Source of the DNA: Rhodosorus marinus
Lineage: Eukaryota; Rhodophyta; Stylonematophyceae; Stylonematales; Stylonemataceae
Reading direction: 5' to 3'
NCBI GenBank assembly: GCA_029953675.1
Contig: JAMWBK010000004.1
Location: forward strand, 3,127,942 to 3,191,941
Length of the DNA: 64,000 nt
A model generated the notes under the pieces. It saw only the letters and a program-made list of their open reading frames with translations, ran no database searches and was not told the DNA's origin. This document shows positions 54,282-61,199 of the stretch, piece after piece; position 1 is the stretch's first letter, and every line of letters starts with the position of its first letter. Both the position numbers and the translations under genes were made by a program.

Positions 54282-55376
54282 ATGGCGAATACAATACTGT
54301 TCGGATTGGTTTTGGTGGTGGCACTCTACGTGAGTGCCGCTCAGCAAGCGAATGTGGTGGTCGTCACTGGGGATAATCAGAACATCATCCAGCTCAACCA
54401 TGCGCACACGATGGACATTGTGCAGACTATTCAGCATAGTGAAAAGAAGCTGTTTCAGGTCCTTTCGCTGGCGACAAATGTGTACGTGTCGGCCGTGAGT
54501 ACCCCCAGTAACTACCCCCAGGCTGAGATTCTGATGTATGAAGTCCAATCCGGAACGAACACGCTTAAGTTTGTGCAAAAGGCGACGTTCGCACCTGATT
54601 GTGGGCAGCCGGTCGCGTTGACAGCAAGCTACGACTACACCGACCAGGCGGTGCTGGCTATGACGTGCTCGGATACCGAATGGGTTGTGGTTATGGATGC
54701 GTGGACACTGTCGGTGGACCAGATAGTTGGGAAACCTAGAATCAAGGACATCACTATCACAGGTATCACCGAGTCTGCGTTGACCGCCAAGTACCTCTAC
54801 GTCACCTACGGCATCAGCGCTGTTGACAACGACGACAAGGGTTTGCTGGTCCAGTACAGCCGGACCACCCCGTATGAGATCCTCAACACCCTCGTAGTTC
54901 GTGGTCAGTATTCTCACCTCTTGATCGCCGGAGGCAGTAATCTTTTCCTGACGACGTCGGGCAACGGCCCATCCTACCTCCTCCAATTGAACCCAAACAC
55001 CCTCGAGGAAATTGATCGGAGAAGCCCAAAGAACCTCGATTTTCTCCGGATGACCATGAGTCCCGACCAGCTGAGTATGTACATGTACGTTCAAAATCCA
55101 AATGGGAGAAGGGGAAAAATTCGAAGCTTCGACCAGAGGAGTTACCCGGCCCAGAAGTATTGCCCCGATGTCGAAATCGACTTGCCCCCTGGCACCCAAT
55201 CCATCGTCGTCGAGGGCTACCTGTTTATCAGGACCGCCGGGACGGTGACAAGGTTAAACCTCGTGGATGAAACCGGATGTCCCAGTCCGGATGTTCAGGG
55301 CAACATTATTCTAAACGACGACGTAGTTTACTCTGGCGTTGCTATGGCCTGCCTGGAATGCCTTCCGATCGCTTAA
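54282..55376 (+). CDS. Secreted beta-propeller-like protein, unknown family
   Basis: Single exon, 364 aa, intact. The N-terminus MANTILFGLVLVVALYVSAAQQA is a textbook signal peptide. The mature part has regularly spaced beta strands with repeated patterns (VVVVTGDNQNIIQLNH, VYVSAVSTPSNYPQAEILMYEV, YLYVTYGISAVDNDDKGLLVQYSR, NLFLTTSGNGPSYLLQLNPNTLEEI), suggesting a propeller of the lactonase/YncE type, although no catalytic signature is evident. Cysteines (PDCGQP, MTCSD, KYCPD, ETGCPS, ACLECLP) could form disulfides. Pro/Asn/Tyr-rich composition and GC-rich third positions differ from the flanking relics. It is the only intact non-transposon gene within the distal 25 kb. A cell-surface or wall role is inference. 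Confidence 0.8.
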   Translation: MANTILFGLVLVVALYVSAAQQANVVVVTGDNQNIIQLNHAHTMDIVQTIQHSEKKLFQVLSLATNVYVSAVSTPSNYPQAEILMYEVQSGTNTLKFVQKATFAPDCGQPVALTASYDYTDQAVLAMTCSDTEWVVVMDAWTLSVDQIVGKPRIKDITITGITESALTAKYLYVTYGISAVDNDDKGLLVQYSRTTPYEILNTLVVRGQYSHLLIAGGSNLFLTTSGNGPSYLLQLNPNTLEEIDRRSPKNLDFLRMTMSPDQLSMYMYVQNPNGRRGKIRSFDQRSYPAQKYCPDVEIDLPPGTQSIVVEGYLFIRTAGTVTRLNLVDETGCPSPDVQGNIILNDDVVYSGVAMACLECLPIA

Positions 55377-55766
55377 GGCAGCTTTGAACCCACGAGGAGG
55401 AAGCTACTCTGTCAGAGCGCTCCGCAACGCAGAGGAACTTTCAGTTAGGAACGGAACTGGCTGTTGTGATTATTCTGGCTGTTATGGGGAGCCAGGTTGT
55501 TGTTTCTTTAGAGAATAGTGTAAATTTTCGTTGAAGAGTTCTGTGGTTCTACCTCTCTCTCTCTCTCTCTCTCTGTACTGTCGCCATCCGTTAACCACCC
55601 CACTGTCGCCTGGCTCTTGTGAGGAGTTGTGATTGAGTAAAAAGATACTTTGAAATCGATCACTGTTTCGAATGCCAGCGTTTAGAAATATTAGAAACCG
55701 CTGATGCGAGTTGGATTTGAATGCATCATGTTGAATAGTGAATGTCGTTCTGCTCCCCAGATGTGG
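55377..55766. other. 3' flank with CT microsatellite
   Basis: Contains a pure CT dinucleotide run of about 11 units at 55553-55574, probably in the 3' UTR or downstream of the secreted-protein gene. No gene. Confidence 0.6.
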
Positions 55767-55784
55767 CTGGGGTTACGTTAGTCT
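55767..55784 (+). repeat. Single telomere-like unit before LINE copy B
   Basis: TGGGGTTACGTTAGTCT is an exact fragment of the 16-bp array and abuts the 5' end of copy B. Confidence 0.85.
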
Positions 55785-55901
55785 ACTGGCGAACCCCCCC
55801 TGACTGGGGAGGGAAACTCGACAAATGGTACCTGTGCACCCGGGGGAGAGAATCTCACCCAAGCTGATCAACCACGGGAAGCGGAACACGCAGAACAGTG
55901 T

Positions 55902-57491
55902 GTGCCCTCTGACCACGATGCTCACCAAGGAGAAAATACTGACGCAGAGATGGAACCAGCGCCCGCCTCTCCAGATGTTGATGCCGTACAAGAGGTCTTG
56001 AGGCAGCTGGCTAAATACACCGACTTTTACAGGGATGTTGGGGTCTGTCGGACGGAGATCCTTCGATTCTTTACGGGCGTACACAAGTTATATTCGAGAG
56101 CAGGGAACACCGGCGACCTCAAAGGCATCACCGACAGCATCGAGGAGCTGAGCGAGAACCCCCTTACCTGGGTCCCTGGGGCACAACAACCACCCGGCAG
56201 ATCTGGGGGTGAGCGGCCTGCTCAGATACCCAATCAACTGGGGAATCAGCCTCCGTTGGTCACCAACTTGGGACACCGACAAATGGGACACCCGCACCTG
56301 GGACAGGCGAGGACTGGAGCACCCAATTTTGGCAATATGGGACAAGCTGGGCTGGTGGGCCAGGGACAGCCAGGACAGCAGCCGCTGGGACAGTCCCATC
56401 CCGGCACCATGGGACAGGAGAACGAAGAATTTCCAACTTTGCTACAATCAGTTTCTGGGTTCTCCCTGGGACACACCACCCCGGGACATACCCCTGTAAG
56501 TGGAACCTACGCCCACCGGGCCTCTAAGGCAGTGGGCATGAGACAACGCACTGCCTTACGCCAACTCCATGCGACCGTAGGAGGCAGTCGATGGGGTCCG
56601 GACACCCATCCGGTACTGGCAACCTTGCGCAATGTTAGGCCGCCGCGCACAGAGGTGGTGGCGCTGGCAGACTACAAGAAAGTGCTCTGCACGGCTCTGG
56701 GCCTACCGGCACACCTGATCGCGCACATTGATTTCGTCGCCACCCATGCGACGCTGATCTGCCACCCAGATGCCATGCCGCTTATTACCAGCGCAATTGC
56801 GGGGGGAGTTTTTCGCACCGGAGTGTTCGCTTCGTTTGCAAAGCGCCGACACGACCACCAAGTGATGGTGCACACGAGTCACGAGCCAGATGCCCAGAAC
56901 CTACTCGGGTACACCGAGAGACGCGGCCTGCGTCCGGAAGAAATTGCACCGCGGACCATCGACCGCGCTATCGAGCAGGTGCAGCGCATGAAACACACCA
57001 TGACTCTGCGGGCGCTTCCGTTCTCGACGTCTGCGTCGATCCATACGCTCCTTGACGCACGCATGGAGTATCTGCGGACAAACCAGAGTTCTCTAGCACG
57101 AAAGGGCGATCCTGAGAGCCTCCCTGCGATGGGAGGTTGTGAGGCGAGGGTGAACACCGCGGGGCACGACTCCGCCAACGCCGAGGCCTCCATGGCTGCG
57201 AACGAAGGGGAAACCACCACTGAAGAGGACGAAAATCCTCATGCAGAGTTGCCCATTAACCTGGACACAGCACCACCGTGCGAGAGCACTATGAACGCCA
57301 TCGACCAGTCAGCCTCGATGGAATTCGAGCATGGACAGGAGGAAGATGCTGACGACAACCCGCACGCGGAGCTCCAGTGCAACATCCAGGAGCCTCCTAA
57401 GCAGAAGCGCACGCGCGTGGACGCTACGGCAGTCGCAGATGAGAGCATGGAGATGGACACCCAGGACGGCCAAGACAATACTCCCCAGTAA
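55902..57491 (+). CDS. LINE ORF1 protein (copy B), intact
   Basis: 529 aa. Order: acidic N-terminus; helical block VLRQLAKYTDFYRDVGVCRTEILRFF and LYSRAGNTGDLKGI; a Gly/Gln-rich segment of about 90 residues (LGHRQMGHPHLGQ, GQGQPGQQPLGQSHPG); then a conserved core of about 130 residues (HATVGGSRWGPDTHPVLATLRNVRPPR, LCTALGLPAHLIAHIDFVATHATLICHPDAMPLI). The C-terminus is acidic with two NPHAEL motifs and KQKRTRVDAT. The core is shared by ORF1 of copies A, C and D. By analogy with other LINEs it should be an RNA-binding particle protein; I see no CCHC knuckle. Confidence 0.85.
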   Translation: MPSDHDAHQGENTDAEMEPAPASPDVDAVQEVLRQLAKYTDFYRDVGVCRTEILRFFTGVHKLYSRAGNTGDLKGITDSIEELSENPLTWVPGAQQPPGRSGGERPAQIPNQLGNQPPLVTNLGHRQMGHPHLGQARTGAPNFGNMGQAGLVGQGQPGQQPLGQSHPGTMGQENEEFPTLLQSVSGFSLGHTTPGHTPVSGTYAHRASKAVGMRQRTALRQLHATVGGSRWGPDTHPVLATLRNVRPPRTEVVALADYKKVLCTALGLPAHLIAHIDFVATHATLICHPDAMPLITSAIAGGVFRTGVFASFAKRRHDHQVMVHTSHEPDAQNLLGYTERRGLRPEEIAPRTIDRAIEQVQRMKHTMTLRALPFSTSASIHTLLDARMEYLRTNQSSLARKGDPESLPAMGGCEARVNTAGHDSANAEASMAANEGETTTEEDENPHAELPINLDTAPPCESTMNAIDQSASMEFEHGQEEDADDNPHAELQCNIQEPPKQKRTRVDATAVADESMEMDTQDGQDNTPQ

Positions 57492-57726
57492 TGCCGAGAC
57501 GCCCCACGAGTACTAAACGCCCGCGCGACGACTACACACCGAGCCCCTCTCGCTCACCTCGCAGAGCAAGCGCTCACCGACAACGACCTACTCCTGGGGT
57601 GCTGATAACCACCGACCCTGAAGCATGGCAGGCAAAACTCCACACGTTCCTGGACACCGCAACAGACTCCGGACGGTACTGGTGGATGGTCACCAACAGC
57701 CCAGTACGCACTCGAGAGCATGTCCC
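57491..57726 (+). pseudogene. LINE ORF2 N-terminal fragment (copy B)
   Basis: The ATG shares its A with the ORF1 stop (TAATG). It encodes MPRRPTSTKRPRDDYTPSPS, then VLITTDPEAWQAKLHTF and WWMVTNSPVRTREHVPS before the telomere-like repeat replaces the rest. Confidence 0.85.
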
Positions 57727-57752
57727 TAGTCTGGGGTTACGTTAGTCTGGGG
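57727..57752 (+). repeat. Telomere-like repeat units
   Basis: TAGTCTGGGG followed by one exact TTACGTTAGTCTGGGG. Confidence 0.9.
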
Positions 57753-57829
57753 GGTAACCCCTGACCAATAGGATCCTTATTGCTTCTTAATGGGCTCCAA
57801 TAGGGAGTTCTTCAGTAAAGTGTACGCGG
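57753..57829 (+). mobile_element. Very short LINE 3' tail of another subfamily
   Basis: About 77 bp ending CAATAGGGAGTTCTTCAGTAAAGTGTACGCGG, which aligns with the family 3' tail (TAGG..., ..TAAAG..TACGG) but differs from copy A. It is followed directly by TTACGTTAGTCTGGGG (57830-57845). It is an extreme 5' truncation of a distinct subfamily. Confidence 0.7.
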
Positions 57830-57847
57830 TTACGTTAGTCTGGGGTT

Positions 57848-58477
57848 ACAACGGAGCAGTGCACCAGTTGCCGTAGGAAACATGGCCCAAATGGGGTGCA
57901 ACGATTTCAACACTGTCCAACATCGACGGGACTATGGCAGAGACGGCACGACGAGCTCTGTACGGAGCTAGGGAGATGGCTCAACCGATGGAATTTTCTT
58001 GACATACAGCAAGAACCGCAGAGGTATTTTGAGAATTACCAGCTGCGACCAGATATCGTGGCGACCCATCCAAAGACCTTTCAAAAGTACGCGATCGATG
58101 TGACGGTGATTTCACCGCTACAGGAAAAGTACATAAGGCGTGGCAGTGCAGAAAACGGGTATGCAGCGAAACTGGCGGAGAACTACAAGCTCGCGCACTA
58201 TAAAGAGGCGATGAGTGTGGAAAAGCCCGAGGAGAAGTTCATCCCGATCGCGATAGAGACCTTTGGGCGGAGCGGGAGGTTGACGCAAGACTTTTTGCGG
58301 GACAGTTGTAAACACTTGTTGCATCGAGATGAGGAGCTGAGGGATGCACGATCCCAGTTAAACAGGATCCTATGGCAGGGCAACGCGGCGATTGCGCTTG
58401 GCGCTCTACGTGCGGACCAGTTGGAGAACCCACTGGTTCCTGTTTTTTCTTTTGAACGTAGCATGAGACCCCGGTAG
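57848..58477 (+). pseudogene. LINE ORF2 C-terminal fragment (restriction-like endonuclease)
   Basis: Open to the normal stop, covering the end of the Cys/His motif and the complete endonuclease domain (RPDIVATHPKTFQKYAIDVTV), ending SFERSMRPR. No start of its own is expected; it is a truncation product. Confidence 0.88.
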
Positions 58478-58559
58478 CGGGGTTGTTGTGAGTGATTCCC
58501 TAGATAGCAATCGGCTTAGTGTTACGTCGCATTAGGCGACTGCCCAATAAAGCTCACGG
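57848..58559 (+). mobile_element. 5'-truncated copy of LINE A (712 bp)
   Basis: Starts at the Cys/His motif region (internal position equal to 62771 of copy A) and runs to the 3' end at 58559. I noticed only one base difference from copy A (G at 58335 versus A at 63259). The left junction is CTGGGGTT|ACAACGGAG and the right junction is CTCACGG|TTACGTTAG, both inside the 16-bp array. Confidence 0.93.
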
Positions 58560-58630
58560 TTACGTTAGTCTGGGGTTTACGGTTACGTTAGTCTGGGGTT
58601 ATGACGATAGTCTGGGGTATCTGGGGTTAT
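58560..58630 (+). repeat. Mixed telomere-like units
   Basis: One perfect unit (58560-58575), then TTTACGG, another TTACGTTAGTCTGGGG, then degenerate TTATGACGATAGTCTGGGG and TATCTGGGG. The TTTACGG is the last bases of a LINE tail, again suggesting an ultra-short insertion. The 5' end of copy A lies just beyond. Confidence 0.85.
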
Positions 58631-58681
58631 TGGATAAGGTTCGCAATTAAGTTTGTAGGTTTGGTTCGCCTGGGGTAAAAT

Positions 58682-60265
58682 ATGCCAAACACTGGCACTT
58701 CCCCTCTGTTTGGGGAGGGGAATTCGAAGAATACCGGTGCAATGAGCGGAATGCTGCCTGCCTCTCCAATTGCTGAACGAGAGGACGGGCATGGGTCACA
58801 TGATGGACTACAAGCGACTACTTTACGCCCAGAAGAACCGTGCCAGGAGGGGAGTCGGACAGAGCCTTCTACGTCATTCTCTCCCGCTAACACGTTCCTC
58901 CACCAACTTCGAAGCTACGATCAGTGCTATCACGCCCTCGGAATTGGGGAGCAGGACATCGCGAACTTCTACAAAGCAGTCTTCAATCTCTACTCGCGCA
59001 TTAACAGTACCACAGAGATACATAATGTCACCAGCCGCCTCACGGAACTTGCACAGAAGCCCCACATGTGGCAAGCTTCTGCACAGACTTCGAATCCCTC
59101 GGGAGCTTCGGCGCATCACCGGCCGACGGCGGTGGTCAATCAACTTGCGGCCGGAACGGGCTTCAATCAAGTTCCAGTCGGGACAGGTGTCCCTGCGGGT
59201 GTCCGGTTTGAGACGGCTTTCCCGGCCCTTGGGAATGACACCCCCAGACCCACCTACGCGGCGGTTTCGGCGGTAGAAGTACCAGAGAACGGTGTAGAGA
59301 CACCCATCCGCACCATGCGAAGGCCTGGGCCGCAGACGCAACATGCCGCCCTGAAGCAGTTACACGCCACAGTGGGAGGGGCCAGCTGGGGCCCTGAGAC
59401 CACGCCAGTGCTTGTTACCCTCCGAAATATCCGTCCCCCACGACAGGATGAGGTGGCTGCTTCTGACTTCACTACGGTCCTCTGCCGGGCGTTGGGCATT
59501 CCCGGCTCGTATGTGGCGCATTTGGACTTTATCTCTTCACACGTGAGCCTCGTGTGCCACCCTGATGCAATTCCTCTTCTCCAAAGCGCAATCAGCCGGG
59601 GTGTGTTCCGGACTGGGATTTTCGGATCCTTTACCATGCGACACCCCGATCGACAGGTGAGCCTGTACACCGGGCACGGTTTAGAGGCGGATAACCTGCT
59701 GGGGTTCAACGAGCGGCAACGACTCGCCGGCGGAGATGTCAGGGCTCAAACGCTGAGACGAGCGATCGAGCAGATCATACGCATCCGCGCGCGGCTGAGC
59801 CGTCGACATCTCTCGTTTACAACTCTCGCCCGAGTGCACGAGATGCTGGACCAACGGCTTGAAAAGTTACAAGCCCTTCAACAGCAACCTGCGGTATCCA
59901 GGGAGAGCGCGGAACCCCTAACGACTGCAGCCGCACCAAACGCAGCCGCTGAAGCCTCGTCGTCTCCGGACGATGCACAGGCAGCCTGTGGGACTGTTGC
60001 CACTCAGGGTGACTCCGGTGGAACATCCCAAGTACCGCAGGATGTGGAAGAAGAGGACAATCCCCATGCGGAACTCTCGTGCAACTTGCCGGAACCTCCT
60101 CAACTTAAGCGCTCGCGCCGGTCTGCCAACGGATCTAGCACGGATGCAGAAATGACACCAGCTCCCCTCGACCCCACACCGAGCGAGAATGGACTACAAC
60201 CTGAAACTGCAGCCAATACAAACCCGTCGGTTCAGCAGGAAGCGCAGGACAACGAGCAATCATAA
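58682..60265 (+). CDS. LINE ORF1 protein (copy A), intact
   Basis: 527 aa. The N-terminus is acidic. The helical block FLHQLRSYDQCYHALGIGEQDIANFYKAVF, then LYSRINSTTEI, parallels copy B. The Gly/Gln segment of copies B and C is replaced by a shorter Ala/Gly/Thr spacer. The conserved core is HATVGGASWGPETTPVLVTLRNIRPPR, LCRALGIPGSYVAHLDFISSHVSLVCHPDAIPLL and GVFRTGIFGSF. The C-terminus is acidic/Pro-rich with NPHAELSCNLPEPPQLKRSR. The stop TAA (60263-60265) shares its last A with the ORF2 ATG. Role: probable RNA-binding/particle protein; the fold is not recognised. Confidence 0.88.
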   Translation: MPNTGTSPLFGEGNSKNTGAMSGMLPASPIAEREDGHGSHDGLQATTLRPEEPCQEGSRTEPSTSFSPANTFLHQLRSYDQCYHALGIGEQDIANFYKAVFNLYSRINSTTEIHNVTSRLTELAQKPHMWQASAQTSNPSGASAHHRPTAVVNQLAAGTGFNQVPVGTGVPAGVRFETAFPALGNDTPRPTYAAVSAVEVPENGVETPIRTMRRPGPQTQHAALKQLHATVGGASWGPETTPVLVTLRNIRPPRQDEVAASDFTTVLCRALGIPGSYVAHLDFISSHVSLVCHPDAIPLLQSAISRGVFRTGIFGSFTMRHPDRQVSLYTGHGLEADNLLGFNERQRLAGGDVRAQTLRRAIEQIIRIRARLSRRHLSFTTLARVHEMLDQRLEKLQALQQQPAVSRESAEPLTTAAAPNAAAEASSSPDDAQAACGTVATQGDSGGTSQVPQDVEEEDNPHAELSCNLPEPPQLKRSRRSANGSSTDAEMTPAPLDPTPSENGLQPETAANTNPSVQQEAQDNEQS

Positions 60266-61197
60266 TGCCGTCCAGACGCAGGGGACGTAAACGCCCACGA
60301 GAAGAGCCTCTGTTCTTCTCTGACCGGGAGGCCTGGATTTGCCGCTGGAACGCTTTCGTAGCTGAGATCACGGAGGAGGGGAGGCATTGGACGCGCATCA
60401 CACATTGCCCGGTGCCCACACGACGCTTCGTGCCCCGAGCACACGTTTCTACATGGCGCCGGCTTCTTCGGGCTGCCCTCGAGCTTTCTCTGGACGCGAC
60501 AGCACCTCCATTAGCGAGCCTGCTTCTCGTCGGCCTTCCGGGTCTGGTCCTGGGCCACTCCACCCTTGACACAGGGGTACAGGTCGCACATGTACTAGAA
60601 GGAGAGTTCCAGCGGGCCTGGACGGCCCTTGAGGAGAAAGCCGCCTCAATGAAACCCCCACCTACACCACACGGTGCCGAAGACGTTCGTCGACGAGTCG
60701 ATGGCCGCCGCAAACAAGCACTTAAACTAGCACGACTCGGCCGCCTCTCGGATGCTGCAAGAAGACTCGAGGCCACCGAAATGGCGCCTTTCACAGCGGC
60801 TACCTGGCGGCAACTACAACAGCTCTTTCCGAGCCCCGCCAGTGTGGATTCACCGGTGGAGATTGTGGAAGCCCTCCAAGGCCTACTCACGACGGCCAAC
60901 GACACACTGAAGAGGCGGTGGGATCCAAAAACGGCTGCCGACGAAGGCCTCCTCTCAATCGTGGCACGACTACCTCAAGGGACGAGCCCTGGACCGAGTG
61001 GAATGCGCGCGGAACATTTGCAAGGGGCGAACCAACAGACTCAGGTAGCACTGATTCGGGTCTTGCGCCAACTCGCCACCGCGCCCGGGCGATTCTCACC
61101 CCTTCTGCTACGAGCCTTGCGTAGCAGTAGACTTCTGCCTTTCTCGAAGCCAGCACAGGGGGTAACTCCCAGGCCAAGGCAGGGATCCGCCCAATAG
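60265..61197 (+). CDS. LINE ORF2, N-terminal part (copy A)
   Basis: 310 codons from the TAATG junction: basic start MPSRRRGRKRPREEP, a helical region, then the pre-RT LPQGTSPGPSGMRAEHL motif and LLPFSKPAQG. The frame then runs out at 61197, while homology continues in another frame. The switch is at a run of five G (61158-61162), equivalent to one base too few for a continuous ORF, or to a minus-one ribosomal shift. Confidence 0.88.
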   Translation: MPSRRRGRKRPREEPLFFSDREAWICRWNAFVAEITEEGRHWTRITHCPVPTRRFVPRAHVSTWRRLLRAALELSLDATAPPLASLLLVGLPGLVLGHSTLDTGVQVAHVLEGEFQRAWTALEEKAASMKPPPTPHGAEDVRRRVDGRRKQALKLARLGRLSDAARRLEATEMAPFTAATWRQLQQLFPSPASVDSPVEIVEALQGLLTTANDTLKRRWDPKTAADEGLLSIVARLPQGTSPGPSGMRAEHLQGANQQTQVALIRVLRQLATAPGRFSPLLLRALRSSRLLPFSKPAQGVTPRPRQGSAQ

Positions 61198-61199
61198 GC

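Larger units (their letters stand above)
55785..57726 (+). mobile_element. LINE copy B: intact ORF1, ORF2 cut by telomere-like repeats
   Basis: It has a 5' UTR of about 117 bp, a complete ORF1 (55902-57491) and the first roughly 79 codons of ORF2. It then switches abruptly at 57727 to TAGTCTGGGG and a perfect unit. The missing 3' part suggests breakage with repeat addition, or recombination between arrays, rather than normal LINE truncation. Confidence 0.88.

Noticed and set aside
54225-55199. 324-codon minus-strand open frame opposite the secreted-protein gene
   Set aside because: It is antisense to a gene with a clear signal peptide. The reading is rich in His/Arg/Gln with no domain, as expected of a shadow of GC-rich coding sequence.
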